Shown here: in pieces, positions 8,972 through 18,646 of the stretch | Numbering within the stretch: position 1 is the stretch's first letter | Layout of the letters: each line of letters starts with the position of its first letter | NCBI GenBank assembly: GCA_029261595.1 | Contig: JAJDAZ010000015.1 | Location: forward strand, 47,156-111,155 | Direction: 5' to 3' | Origin: Nitrospinaceae bacterium | Lineage (GTDB): Bacteria; Nitrospinota; Nitrospinia; Nitrospinales; VA-1 | Length of the DNA: 64,000 bases | Translations under genes and position numbers: made by a program | Notes under the pieces: generated by a model | Seen by the model: the letters and a program-made list of their open reading frames with translations, nothing else | Told to the model about the DNA's origin: nothing | Databases searched by the model: none

Positions 8972-9229
8972 TTAACCCTTGGGCCAAGGGTAATAACCTA
9001 AAAATTCTATGATCCCTGAAAAAAAACGATTTTCTGGAGAAAATCTATTATTTTCCCAATTGTAAATGGTGGACTGATCAACCCCTAATATCCGGGCTAC
9101 TTCTTTTTGGAAAAGCCCTAAGTCCAAACGGCGTTTTCTGAGGTGATCGCCTAACGTATTGAGTTCTTTTGGGTAACGGTTATCATATTGGTTTTTGGGA
9201 ACTTTAAATTTAAAATGGCAAAAAGGCAA
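8972..9229 (-). CDS. Small XRE-type helix-turn-helix protein, possibly 5'-truncated, 85 aa
   Basis: This is a putative DNA-binding protein. The helix-turn-helix is clear: LGDHLRKRRLDLGLFQKEVA followed by LGVDQSTIYNWENNRFSP. It ends with FLGYYPWPKG, typical of a group of short stand-alone regulators. The only available start is a TTG at 9229, which abuts and slightly enters the comM remnant; the N-terminus may therefore have been cut off when the remnant was formed. It sits convergent to the intact comM and head-to-head with the remnant, exactly at the change in base composition. Target genes are unknown. Confidence 0.65.
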   Translation of the reverse strand: MPFCHFKFKVPKNQYDNRYPKELNTLGDHLRKRRLDLGLFQKEVARILGVDQSTIYNWENNRFSPENRFFSGIIEFLGYYPWPKG

Positions 9230-9717
9230 CGCAACAATGCCCCTGCGGTTATCAGTCGGACCCGAAACGGGAGTGTTCCTGCTCCGTGTTGCAGATCAAA
9301 AATTATATCTCAAAAATATCCGGCCCGCTGCTCGACCGGATCGACATCCACATCGAAGTGCCGGCTCTGGAGTATAAAGACCTTTCGTCGGATGCCGGAG
9401 GGGAGCCTTCAGCGTTGATACGAGCGCGGGTCGAACAGGCTCAAAAGGGCCAGTGGCATCGTTTCGATCAGGCAGGAAATTACTTCAACGCCGGAATGAA
9501 CACCCATCAATTGAAAAAGCACTGCCGACTGGACGAAGCATCTAAAAAAATAATGGGGCTCGCCATCGACAAGTTGGGCTTGAGCGCCCGCGCCCACGAC
9601 CGCATTCTAAAAGTCTCCCGCACCATCGCCGACCTGGCCGGAGAAGAAAGCATCCAGGCGAATCATGTGGCGGAGGCGATTCAATACCGGACGCTAGATC
9701 GTAATGAATCAGTTTGA
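9230..9717 (+). pseudogene. 3' remnant of a second comM
   Basis: This encodes only the last ~160 residues of ComM. From 9238 the frame reads CPCGYQSDPKRECSC, then LQIKNYISKISGPLLDRID, and continues to AIQYRTLDRNESV. It parallels the C-terminus of the intact comM (7351-8883) with many substitutions and a clearly higher GC content. The ATP-binding part and all of the N-terminus are missing, and homology stops abruptly near 9230. The frame stays open for 143 residues from a TTG at 9286, so a truncated polypeptide is possible, but it could not be a functional ATPase. The likely explanation is replacement or insertion at a resident comM, leaving its 3' end behind. Confidence 0.82.
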
Positions 9718-10040
9718 TGGTGACTCCGGAAGGGATGAAATGGAAGCATTGTCGACAACCCCTTCTATCCTATAAAGAGGGAAAATAAAATCCAGCCACA
9801 TTCATCCCATGCCCATAATCACTCCCCCTACCTAAACCTGATGAAAAACCGCTCCTTACTTTCCAACCACCCTCTCAGATGCCCGCAGGAATCATAATTT
9901 CAACGGTTTGCGAGAAAAAAATAAGTTTCCAAAATCAGGTTTATCCTTTAAAATCAATGAGATATTAAACATCAACACTTTCCGTTCACTCCGGGGGTAA
10001 ATCTAACTCGTTGGATTTCTGTGACAGGGCTCGTTTGACT
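9718..10040. other. Intergenic region upstream of the Pel cluster
   Basis: This gap of about 320 nt lies between the comM remnant and the first Pel gene and must hold the Pel promoter unless transcription enters from upstream. By eye I see no convincing -35/-10 pair, no riboswitch-like conserved core and no small ORF with a ribosome-binding site. Confidence 0.4.
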
Positions 10041-12320
10041 ATGGATCTACGAAGAATTTTATTGGCCGTTTTAATAGTAATGATTTCCTGGGGAACCGGG
10101 TTCGCCAAGGCTCCCTCTGCTGTCCCAAGAACCATCATCACTTTTTACGACAGCAAGGAAAACCCCGATATCCGCTTGACCCGGATTCACCGTTATGTCG
10201 AAATGCCGTTGAATCACCTCGGCCTGAAGTTTAAATTCCTCGACATCAATAAGCCCCTGCCTCCCTTAAAAGATCTTGAAGGCGTTCGCGGTGTGTTCAC
10301 CTGGTTTGAGTCGGACCGGATGCCGGACCCTATAGGTTTCCTGCGTTGGGCCGACCAGCTCATGGACCGAAAAATCAAATGGGTCATTTTCGGCAACCTG
10401 GGAGTCAATACCGACATGCGGGGTAAAAAAACCCCCTTGCCGATGCTGAATCGATATCTGGGGCGCATCGGGTTGAAAACAGACGAAAGCTGGAAGCAGG
10501 TCACTTATGACGTGAAGCTCAATTACATCGCAAAGGGAATTCTCGACTTCGAAAGGCCCTACGGGGGAATCCTTCCTCCCTTTCCACAGGTTTACCGATT
10601 GGATGAAAGCACCCTAGATATTCTTTCAGCCACCTGGGGAAAAAACCTCTCAGGCAAAAGCGACCTGATCGTGATCGGCCCCAACGGGGGTTACGCGGCT
10701 CCCGGTTATTCAATGTTTGACCGCGATGATTTCCATCAATGGCATCTCGACCCGTTCGCTTTTTTTCGTAAAGCTTATAACACCGACGATCTTCCCAAAC
10801 CGGACACCACCACGCTCTCCGGCAGGCGAATGTATTACAGCCATATCGACGGCGACGGCTGGCGCAATATCACGGAAATTGAAGACTACCATGACACCCG
10901 CGACTTATCGGCTGAAGTTGTGTTCCAGGAAGCTCTGAAGCCGTTTCCGGATCTTCCGGTCACCCTGGCCCCCATCGCCGGAGACCTGGACCCCAAATGG
11001 TACGGCAACGAGGCCATTCTGGAACAGGCAAGAAAAATGCTCGCCCTCCCTCAGGTGGAAGCAGGCAGTCATACCTACAGCCATCCCTATTTTTGGGATT
11101 ATTTCAAAAAGTACCGGGCGGAAAAGGAATGGAACGAGTTTCTGGAAAAAAAGGAAAAACCGGATAGCCCGATTTCGAAAAGATTTGCGCCCTTTCTTTC
11201 TAAAAAGAAGATTGATCCGGCCAAAACCGCAGGAAAAAAGCCCACGAAATCGGACAATCCTATTCCCCATATTTACGATTATCCACGGGCCTATCTCGAT
11301 TATCCCTTTGATCTGGATAAGGAAATAATCGGATCGATCGATTTCATCAACAGCTTGTGCCCCCCTGGGAAAAAGGTGAAAGTCCTGCAATGGTCCGGGG
11401 ACACGTCGCCCTTTCCGGCAGCCCTCGCCAAAACCCGACAAATTAAAGTGATGAACATCAACGGCGGCGACTCGCGATTCGACACCGAATATCCGTCCCA
11501 TTCCTGGGTCTCGCCGGTGGGCTTGCAAAATGAAGATCAATTGCAGATCTATGCCTCAGCCAGCAACGAGAATACTTACACGGCCTTGTGGGAGGATAAG
11601 TTTTTTGGATTTCAAAACCTGATCACGACGCTTAAAAACACAGAATCTCCCCGGCGGTTGAAGCCCATCAACATTTATTATCACCTGTATTCTGGACAAA
11701 AATCCGCGAGCCTGAATGCGTTGGTGAAGAACCTGAGATACGCGCAAACTCAAGAGATCGCTCCCATATCCACCAGTCATTACGCGCAGATTGCGGAAGG
11801 ATTTTACTCGACGCGACTGATTCCCCTGGGGCCGAAAAAATGGCGCATCGCAAACCGGGGGCAACTGCAGACTCTTCGTTTTGACGACGCGGCCAAACTC
11901 GCTGTAGATATGGAAAATTCTTCGGGCGTGATCGGACAACGGCATTCCAAGGGCAGTCTTTATGTCTCTCTGGATGCCTCCATGCAAAAACCGGTCATTG
12001 CGCTGAAAGAATTTTCGACAGAGAAAAAATCGCCGGATTCCGCGAGCCCTTATCTGGTACAGGGACGCTGGCATATCTGGAACCTGGAATCTCCCGGCAA
12101 ACATCAGACAACGTTTACCGCGCAGGGCTATGGAGACGGCGAGATGGTTTGGAAGGTCCCGGAGCCGGGTCCCTACAAACTCAGCCTGTCAAACGACGCC
12201 GGTGTTCAACAAACGCTGAGCGCCGTGGCCGATGCGGATGGCATTCTGAAATTCACCTTCGGGTCCTGGGCCATCGATCCCGTCAACATCACTCTGACTC
12301 CGGTCAATAACGCCCTATGA
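10041..12320 (+). CDS. pelA: PelA-like polysaccharide deacetylase (no hydrolase domain), 759 aa
   Basis: This periplasmic enzyme is expected to remove acetyl groups from the N-acetyl-galactosamine-rich Pel polymer during export. A signal peptide starts at the ATG at 10041 (hydrophobic run LLAVLIVMISWGTGFA); the frame remains open to a TTG at 10011. The deacetylase metal-site motifs are HIDGDGW (residues 268-274) and GSHTYSHP with H344 and H348, matching the Asp/His/His pattern of PelA-type deacetylases. The N-terminal ~250 residues correspond to the region between hydrolase and deacetylase in Pseudomonas PelA, and a beta-rich C-terminal domain follows. The glycosidase domain fused to PelA in Pseudomonas is absent and appears as a separate gene at 24434. 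The next start (12317) overlaps this stop by 4 nt. Confidence 0.85.
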   Translation: MDLRRILLAVLIVMISWGTGFAKAPSAVPRTIITFYDSKENPDIRLTRIHRYVEMPLNHLGLKFKFLDINKPLPPLKDLEGVRGVFTWFESDRMPDPIGFLRWADQLMDRKIKWVIFGNLGVNTDMRGKKTPLPMLNRYLGRIGLKTDESWKQVTYDVKLNYIAKGILDFERPYGGILPPFPQVYRLDESTLDILSATWGKNLSGKSDLIVIGPNGGYAAPGYSMFDRDDFHQWHLDPFAFFRKAYNTDDLPKPDTTTLSGRRMYYSHIDGDGWRNITEIEDYHDTRDLSAEVVFQEALKPFPDLPVTLAPIAGDLDPKWYGNEAILEQARKMLALPQVEAGSHTYSHPYFWDYFKKYRAEKEWNEFLEKKEKPDSPISKRFAPFLSKKKIDPAKTAGKKPTKSDNPIPHIYDYPRAYLDYPFDLDKEIIGSIDFINSLCPPGKKVKVLQWSGDTSPFPAALAKTRQIKVMNINGGDSRFDTEYPSHSWVSPVGLQNEDQLQIYASASNENTYTALWEDKFFGFQNLITTLKNTESPRRLKPINIYYHLYSGQKSASLNALVKNLRYAQTQEIAPISTSHYAQIAEGFYSTRLIPLGPKKWRIANRGQLQTLRFDDAAKLAVDMENSSGVIGQRHSKGSLYVSLDASMQKPVIALKEFSTEKKSPDSASPYLVQGRWHIWNLESPGKHQTTFTAQGYGDGEMVWKVPEPGPYKLSLSNDAGVQQTLSAVADADGILKFTFGSWAIDPVNITLTPVNNAL

Positions 12321-14671
12321 TGCGCCACCTTGGAGTCACATTCATCGTCATCCTTGGCCTGGGAATCAGCCTCGCCTTCATTCCAAGAGATATGGAAAAG
12401 ACCTTGATGCACATGAAGAACCGGGAATTCGAGCTGGCCCGTTATCAACTGGCTGAGATGTTTGAAGCCGGGGACCGATCGGTTGGGGTCTCTGCATCCC
12501 TAACGGATTTATATACTTATTATGGGGAACTCGACAAGGCGATTGAAGTTCTCGAAGTTTTCCTAAGGAAACACCCCGGCGACCATGAGGCCAGTCATAT
12601 GCTGGCAGAATTATACCGGGATGCTCAAAGAACCGACGATTATATTGTCCACCTGGAAAAATTATCCCGGAAATGGCCCACCGAAAAGGCCCTCCGAAAC
12701 CTTTATTCCCATTACGAAGCCAAAGCCCAGCCGGGAAAACAAATGCAGACACTTGCCCGGATGGTGTCCCTGTATCCGGGAAAGGCCAACGATTATGTGA
12801 CGCTGGCATATTTACAGGCAACCAGCAACGAATTGTCTTCTGCTCTCGATTCTCTTGCCATGCTGGACACCCGGCATCCGAATTCAGTGTCGCCGGAGAA
12901 AGAAGAGCTTCACATTAGCCTGTTTCTCGACACGGGAAAACCAGCCCGGGCGAAGGAGCGGGTTTCCAAATGGCTGAATCGCAAATTCGATCCCATCATT
13001 TTTGGCCGCTTTCTGGAATTGTTCCATTCCAGACAAAACCAGCAACTCAGCCTCCAGCTTCTAAAAAATTTCGAGACCCCGGTGGAGCAGGACACCCATC
13101 TACTGGCGCTACTGGTCGAATTGGAAATACAGGCCGGACAACGTCAGCAATCATTTGCCAGGCTCATGCGGTTGTTCAAAGCGGACCGGTTGCCCAAACC
13201 CGTGGCATTCAATCTGATCGAACTGGTCATGGAACCTGAGCAAAAGCCTAAACCGCTGAAGTTGGATTCCACTAAAAAGCCGCTGACTAAAGAACATTAT
13301 AAATTGGCCCAGGATGTATTGAATAAATACGGCGAAGAGTTTTTATCGCCCCGCCCTCTTCTGGCGGCCCGGTTGATGATGGCGCTTAATGAGGAAACCT
13401 CCGCTCTCAACTGGATTCAAAAAGCTGAAAACGAGCCACATTTGACCCTGGACCAGCAAATCCAGTTGGCCAGTCTGTATGGAAGCCTGGAACGGTCGGG
13501 AAAACTTAAAAAACCCTATGACACAACCCTTCTGAGAAACAGAATCCTTGCGGAGTTGCAAGCGCCCGGCCTTCCCGGTCCCCGCAGGGAGGAGCTGGTC
13601 TACTCCATGCTGGAACTCAAGGCCCACAAACAGGCCCTCCCGCATTTGAAACAACTGGCTTATCGTCAGGGCGGCGACTGGATTTACCCGTATGAAGAAA
13701 CATTGAAAAGACTTGGAAGGACTAAGGAGATCATCGAATTCTGGCGCATGCGCATCCAGCAATCCGGACTGCCGTTGGAAGAAAAACGCCTGCTCGCCTT
13801 CCAGCTTCTGGAATCCAACAGCAAAACGGACGCCGAACAGGTCTTCAGGGAATTGGCCGAAATCGCTTCTGCGAAAAGCGCCGATGTCGGGCAGTTACTT
13901 TTTCTCTGGGGTCCACGACCGGGCAAAGAAGCCAGGCAATGGCTCATGGACCGGGCAAAAGCATCCCAGGGGCCAGAACGCACTGAATGGATGAAGCATT
14001 TAATCGATAAAGGAGGCGCCAATGAAGCGCTCCAACTGGCCACCCTGACACCGCCTTCTGAAACGACAGACCAACAGTTCGCTCTCCAGTTAATGGCACT
14101 GGGAGAGGTTCTCGACAATGACGACTTTACTGTCCATACCCTCAAAGCCCTGGAAGCGGAAAAAAATTCAAGTCGATTATTACGTTTGGCAACACTCGCC
14201 CAGGACCGGGAGCGATTGGATGTCGCTAAATCAGGCTATTCAAAGGTCCTTACTATACAACCAGAATCCGAGCAGGCGCTCAGGAAACTGGGCGGGATGG
14301 CTTTCCAGAAAAACCGCTTTCAGAAAGCGCAGGATTATTTCCAACGCCTGCTCAAAAAGAACAAACAGGACTGGTCCGCCAATTATTACTACGCAGAGGC
14401 CGATTTTTTACAGAGGAAAACCTCGACCGCGATTCCTTATTACCAGCAGTCGCTGGCAAGCATCAACAAAGCCCCGTCACCTGACTTACCGATGGAACTG
14501 ACGCGGGCCCATTGTCTGCACCGTTTGGGCAAAAATCAGGAAGCTCTATTGGCCTACGATCAGTTATTTAAAAAACGGCCGGATGACAAAGAAGTACGCG
14601 CTAATATTATTGCCAGTTTGATCGCATTAGGAAACTTTGAAAAAGCTCAACAATTGATGATTTCCAATTAA
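12317..14671 (+). CDS. PelB-like TPR scaffold protein (first part), 784 aa
   Basis: This is a membrane-anchored periplasmic TPR protein that probably corresponds to the N-terminal scaffold of PelB, the export porin that also binds PelA. One N-terminal transmembrane helix (VTFIVILGLGISLAFI) is followed by many TPR-like helix pairs (for example LTDLYTYYGELDKAIEVLEVFLRKHPGD). There is no beta-barrel at the C-terminus, which ends in TPR repeats. The start ATG at 12317 overlaps the pelA stop as ATGATG/TGA, so the two are translationally coupled. The C-terminal ~450 residues are closely similar to the body of the next protein (14703-16580), a clear paralogous pair. Pseudomonas PelB is a single ~1,190-aa protein; here its parts are on three genes. 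Confidence 0.75.
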   Translation: MMRHLGVTFIVILGLGISLAFIPRDMEKTLMHMKNREFELARYQLAEMFEAGDRSVGVSASLTDLYTYYGELDKAIEVLEVFLRKHPGDHEASHMLAELYRDAQRTDDYIVHLEKLSRKWPTEKALRNLYSHYEAKAQPGKQMQTLARMVSLYPGKANDYVTLAYLQATSNELSSALDSLAMLDTRHPNSVSPEKEELHISLFLDTGKPARAKERVSKWLNRKFDPIIFGRFLELFHSRQNQQLSLQLLKNFETPVEQDTHLLALLVELEIQAGQRQQSFARLMRLFKADRLPKPVAFNLIELVMEPEQKPKPLKLDSTKKPLTKEHYKLAQDVLNKYGEEFLSPRPLLAARLMMALNEETSALNWIQKAENEPHLTLDQQIQLASLYGSLERSGKLKKPYDTTLLRNRILAELQAPGLPGPRREELVYSMLELKAHKQALPHLKQLAYRQGGDWIYPYEETLKRLGRTKEIIEFWRMRIQQSGLPLEEKRLLAFQLLESNSKTDAEQVFRELAEIASAKSADVGQLLFLWGPRPGKEARQWLMDRAKASQGPERTEWMKHLIDKGGANEALQLATLTPPSETTDQQFALQLMALGEVLDNDDFTVHTLKALEAEKNSSRLLRLATLAQDRERLDVAKSGYSKVLTIQPESEQALRKLGGMAFQKNRFQKAQDYFQRLLKKNKQDWSANYYYAEADFLQRKTSTAIPYYQQSLASINKAPSPDLPMELTRAHCLHRLGKNQEALLAYDQLFKKRPDDKEVRANIIASLIALGNFEKAQQLMISN

Positions 14672-14702
14672 AACAACTTTCGAAAAAACTGAATAGACAG
14701 TT

Positions 14703-16580
14703 ATGTCCGTCCAACACATCACACTTAAAACAAAAGAATTATTGACCGGGCTCCTCCTGGCCTCACTCATCTTATTGCCTGCGACAAAGGGTTATGCGGA
14801 GTCCGTAAAAATTCATTCTGTTATTAAAGGAAATCGCCTGCAGATCGTGATGGACTGGCCCAAAAAAGTCACGTTCAAGGCCATGGTTGATGATGTCAAA
14901 GCTTCTTCAAAAGCAGAGGGCCATGAGTTATTGCTGAGTTTTGACAAAGCAATCGAAACCTCCGATCTCGAAACCTTAACGAAAAAAACCTCCGGCTGGC
15001 TGGAATCCATCAGCAGGGGCTACGACACTCTTCTGCTTCAATCCAGGGACAAAGCTTCCTTTAAAGTTTCAAGGGAAGGAAAAAAGATTCAGATTGAGGT
15101 TGTCCGGAATCTTTCCGCGGCCTCAGGAAAATTGTCCAAAACCGCCCCGGACAACGACCTGCTCATCACCTTTGCAGAAAAGGTTTTGGAAAATAATCGT
15201 GCCGAATTGATGCGGCGCATTTTTGATAAACATGGTGACGGTTTTTTAATGGCCCGTCCCCTGCTGGCGGCTCAGTTGATGCTGGCCCTGAATAACAAAG
15301 TCTCATCCGAGCGATGGGTGCAAATGGCGGAGAACCAGCCCGACATGATGCTGGATCAACAAATCGAACTGGTGGGTTTATATGGCAAGCTCGGCCAGTC
15401 GGGCAAGATCGGTCAAACCAATCACACCAGAAATCTTGGTGATAGGATCGAGCAGAGATTGAACAACCCAAAACTACCTCCTTCCCGCAAAAAAGATCTG
15501 ATTTATGTGATGCTGGAGCTTAAAGCGGGAGAACGGGTTTTACCCCACCTCAGACAACTGGCTTACGGGCAAGGGGCCGAATGGGTCTTTCCCTACGAAG
15601 AAACTTTAACCCAATTGGGGAAAAAGAAAGAACTCCTAGATTTCTGGCGCATGCGGATCAAACGATCCGGTCTCTCGGTGGAAGACAAACGGCAACTCGC
15701 CTTCCAGTTTCTGGACCACAACAGCAAAGCCGATGCCGTCCCCGTCTTCCGGGAACTGGCGCAAACCGCTTCAGCCAACAGTCCCGATGTAGAACAGTTG
15801 CTGTTTCTCTGGGGGCCTTACCCTGGCAAGGAAGAACGAAAATGGCTGACCGAAAAAGCCAGGGCTTCGAAAGACCGGGAGCAGACCGAATGGTTGAAGC
15901 ATCTGGTCAACGTCGGTGAAGCCGACGAAGCGGTCCGCCTTGCACTGAAGCGGCCTTCTGCCAAAATAACGGATGAACTGTTTGCCTTTTACGTCAGTGC
16001 GTTGCAGGAACTACAGGATAAGGATATGTTTGCTTCCGCACTGGACCAATGGATGGAACCTGAAACCAACCCCGACCGCTTGTATCGCTATGGGAACCTG
16101 GCGGAAGATCAGTCCCAAATTGAGCTGGCAAACGAGGCGTATGAAAAACTCCTGGAATTTCGGCCACAAGACAAACGGACTCTCAGACGACTGGGAAGGA
16201 ATTATTTCTACCTGAACCAGTGGAAAAACACGCAAAAATATCTGGGGCAACTAGTAACCGGCAAGAACAATGACTGGCCCACAAATTATTACTATGCCGA
16301 AGCCATGTATCTGGAAGGCCATGTTAAGGAGTCGTTGCCCTTTTTCCGGCGAACCCTGGAAATCGTCCAAAAAATTTCCTCCTCAAGCACGATTTTGGAC
16401 ACGGCAAAAGCCGTCTCTCTTGAACGACTGGGAAAGAAAAAAGAAGCACTTGTCATTTACGAACGCCTGGTTAAAGTTTCGCCTAAGGATAAAAAAATTC
16501 GCTTAAAATATATTTCATGCCTCATGGATGTGGGCGAATTTGAAAAGGCACAAAAATGGTTGACCCTCACAAAAAAATAA
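14703..16580 (+). CDS. PelB-like TPR protein (middle part, chimeric), 625 aa
   Basis: This is a secreted or membrane-anchored TPR protein of the Pel export system. A signal sequence (LLTGLLLASLILLPATKGYAES) is followed by a ~115-residue domain (SVKIHSVIKGNRLQIVMDWP to GKKIQIEVV) that resembles the N-terminal domain of the next protein (16961-18646). From about residue 155 the sequence matches the C-terminal half of the preceding protein, with shared blocks such as YPYEETL/FPYEETL, FWRMRI and EQLLFLWGP. It is therefore a mosaic of its two neighbours. It lacks a beta-barrel. Spacing to the upstream gene is about 30 nt. It is probably a duplicated scaffold module that lengthens the periplasmic TPR superhelix. 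Confidence 0.72.
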   Translation: MSVQHITLKTKELLTGLLLASLILLPATKGYAESVKIHSVIKGNRLQIVMDWPKKVTFKAMVDDVKASSKAEGHELLLSFDKAIETSDLETLTKKTSGWLESISRGYDTLLLQSRDKASFKVSREGKKIQIEVVRNLSAASGKLSKTAPDNDLLITFAEKVLENNRAELMRRIFDKHGDGFLMARPLLAAQLMLALNNKVSSERWVQMAENQPDMMLDQQIELVGLYGKLGQSGKIGQTNHTRNLGDRIEQRLNNPKLPPSRKKDLIYVMLELKAGERVLPHLRQLAYGQGAEWVFPYEETLTQLGKKKELLDFWRMRIKRSGLSVEDKRQLAFQFLDHNSKADAVPVFRELAQTASANSPDVEQLLFLWGPYPGKEERKWLTEKARASKDREQTEWLKHLVNVGEADEAVRLALKRPSAKITDELFAFYVSALQELQDKDMFASALDQWMEPETNPDRLYRYGNLAEDQSQIELANEAYEKLLEFRPQDKRTLRRLGRNYFYLNQWKNTQKYLGQLVTGKNNDWPTNYYYAEAMYLEGHVKESLPFFRRTLEIVQKISSSSTILDTAKAVSLERLGKKKEALVIYERLVKVSPKDKKIRLKYISCLMDVGEFEKAQKWLTLTKK

Positions 16581-16960
16581 TCCCTCCCCCGATATAAGCC
16601 CGTTTCGCTTCACTCAACGACCCTCCCTGATCACTTCAATGCAAAACAATTTTCCCCCAAACCCCCTGAATTTCCTTTGCATATCCCAATAAATCTGCTA
16701 CAAGATATCATCTTTAAAATTCAGTACAGAGCTTAAAACCCAGGGCCAGCAAAGCCTTTTGGAGCGGCATAATTGATCTTTTTTTCAGGTTGAAATCCGC
16801 CGTTTTCAAGTTTTTATTTAAGGCTTTGAAAAATTTGGTCTTAGGATATTTTTTTGCCCGTCCGAACTTTTCTTGAATGAGCAAAGAGGCCGGACTGGGC
16901 GTTTCTATCGGAACCGGTTGTTTCCGAAAAAGCTAATTTTTACCAAAATCACAAACTCCA
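16581..16960. other. Intergenic region inside the Pel cluster
   Basis: This gap of about 380 nt precedes the porin gene. It contains a stretch around 16740-16775 with GCAAAGCC that recalls part of a c-di-GMP-I riboswitch core, but the partner elements are missing. No ORF with a ribosome-binding site and no clear terminator were seen. A gap this long may contain an internal promoter. Confidence 0.35.
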
Positions 16961-18646
16961 ATGGAATTAAATTTTCGCAAACGTAAGCAGAATATTTTAT
17001 GGATTGTTGCCTGGCTGGTGGTTTTTATTATCGGCCTGTCTAACTATGGATATGCCGAAACGGTCCAGTTCAGCCGCCAAACGGTGGACGAAAATCGTTT
17101 GCGGATCATTCTGCAATGGCCGACATCCCTGCCACATTATGAGGCGCAGGTTGAGGAAAAATACCTCACCCCGATCGATTTGGCTGAAATCAGGACCGCT
17201 GAAAGCCTGAAGAAAAGTTTCCTGGAACCGGGCAAAACCCTGCAGGGAAATAATCTTGTTCTGAGATTTTCTGAACCCATTGAGACCCCCGGAATCGAAA
17301 AATTTGGTAAGGAAATTCCCAATTGGATTAAAAACATAAAAGCAGGTTACGACAGTCTTTTGATTGAGGCCTCCCAGACGTCAACGTTCCAGGTTTTAAG
17401 GGCTGAAAACAAGATCATCGTCCAAATCAAACAGCTTCCACTGGAAGAAGAAGACCAGAGCATCGAGGATGACCGGGAATTGAAGCATCTGGAATCCACC
17501 CTGCTGTTGCAGACCAATAAGTTCGACGCTCATTCCGGGATCACGAAGCTGTTGGAAGAGCATCCGGACGATCCCAAATTCATGGCCGATCTGGCGGAGG
17601 TGGACAGCCGACTGGGCCGATGGCGGCAGGCGATCAAAAACTATGGCTGCGCCATCCGGCGGGAACCGGATTCGGTGGATCTAAAGCGTTCTAAAAGTTA
17701 CCTGCACAGCCGGTTTGGCCCCCAGGTCCGGGCGGAACAGTTGTATCGCGACACGTCCAATGCCGAAGTGCAGTGGGTCAGCCGGACGATGGCCAGACAA
17801 TCCTATTGCTCGGACTACCTGGTCGGGGTCTCTTTCGAAAACGTGTATTTGAACGACAATTTGACCCGCCCCCGGATCAACGGAACTCTTGAGGTGTTCC
17901 GTGGAGCCAGGCAACGTTGGAGCGGTTACGTGGAAAAGGCCCATGATTTTGCATTCACCCGTTTCACCGTTGTGGGACAAGAGACCGAACCCGGAGCCAG
18001 TCTGGAACACCGGCGTCAGCTGCGTCTGGGTGAAGTGAGCTTGAGAGGTGTCTACCATGAACCCTATTGGGATTTTGTCGAAGGAATCATTGATGAGGGA
18101 ACCGCCGACCGCGTGCAACTAAAATGGATCTATGAAGGGGAAAGCCCTATCATCGGAAAATTCCGCAGTAAAAACCCGTTAAGCGCGGTGCTGGGCGTCA
18201 GCGCCAACCGGTATGGCGTTGAAGACGACAACCATGTGGCCGAATCGATTAAGGTTTTGGCGGAGATCAATTACAAATTGAATATTGCGTGGCCGGGAAT
18301 GTCCGTTGGATATCAATTCAGCGGAGAATATGTGGATATAACCGATACCCGGACCGACGCGGTGGGTGGGATTTTCAATCCACTGGCGCTCCAGGAAACC
18401 CGCGTGCATACGTTTAATGTTTCCATGGTGAATCAAATCACCGATCACCTGCGTTATGATTTCTCCACCGGCTTTAAATACGACCCCAAGGTAGATAGCA
18501 AGGGCCCTTTCGCGTCCCTTGAACTGGTTTATGATTCGTTCTCCAATGTGGAAATCGGCGTGAACAGTGAATTCAATCAGGAAACCGCAAGGGGCACCGA
18601 CGGCACTTTCACCCAATTCGGCGTTTTTCTGACCTGGAAACTTTAA
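16961..18646 (+). CDS. pelB: PelB-like outer-membrane porin (C-terminal part), 561 aa
   Basis: This is probably the outer-membrane exit channel for Pel. A signal peptide (ILWIVAWLVVFIIGLSNYGYAET) precedes a ~120-residue domain related to the head of the previous protein (LVLRFSEPIETPGIEKF; TFQVLRAENKIIVQI). A short TPR stretch (about residues 170-245, AEVDSRLGRWRQAIKNYGCAI) leads into a region rich in alternating hydrophobic beta-strands (residues ~280-561) that ends FGVFLTWKL, as expected for a beta-barrel closing strand. This corresponds to the C-terminal TPR-plus-barrel portion of Pseudomonas PelB. No PelC-like lipoprotein gene, which normally forms a ring under the channel, is found nearby. 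Confidence 0.75.
   Translation: MELNFRKRKQNILWIVAWLVVFIIGLSNYGYAETVQFSRQTVDENRLRIILQWPTSLPHYEAQVEEKYLTPIDLAEIRTAESLKKSFLEPGKTLQGNNLVLRFSEPIETPGIEKFGKEIPNWIKNIKAGYDSLLIEASQTSTFQVLRAENKIIVQIKQLPLEEEDQSIEDDRELKHLESTLLLQTNKFDAHSGITKLLEEHPDDPKFMADLAEVDSRLGRWRQAIKNYGCAIRREPDSVDLKRSKSYLHSRFGPQVRAEQLYRDTSNAEVQWVSRTMARQSYCSDYLVGVSFENVYLNDNLTRPRINGTLEVFRGARQRWSGYVEKAHDFAFTRFTVVGQETEPGASLEHRRQLRLGEVSLRGVYHEPYWDFVEGIIDEGTADRVQLKWIYEGESPIIGKFRSKNPLSAVLGVSANRYGVEDDNHVAESIKVLAEINYKLNIAWPGMSVGYQFSGEYVDITDTRTDAVGGIFNPLALQETRVHTFNVSMVNQITDHLRYDFSTGFKYDPKVDSKGPFASLELVYDSFSNVEIGVNSEFNQETARGTDGTFTQFGVFLTWKL

Noticed and set aside
16740..16780. Possible c-di-GMP-I riboswitch core (GCAAAGCC) before the Pel porin gene
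   Set aside because: Only one of the conserved boxes is present; the GGCAAACC-like partner and the pairing stems cannot be found.
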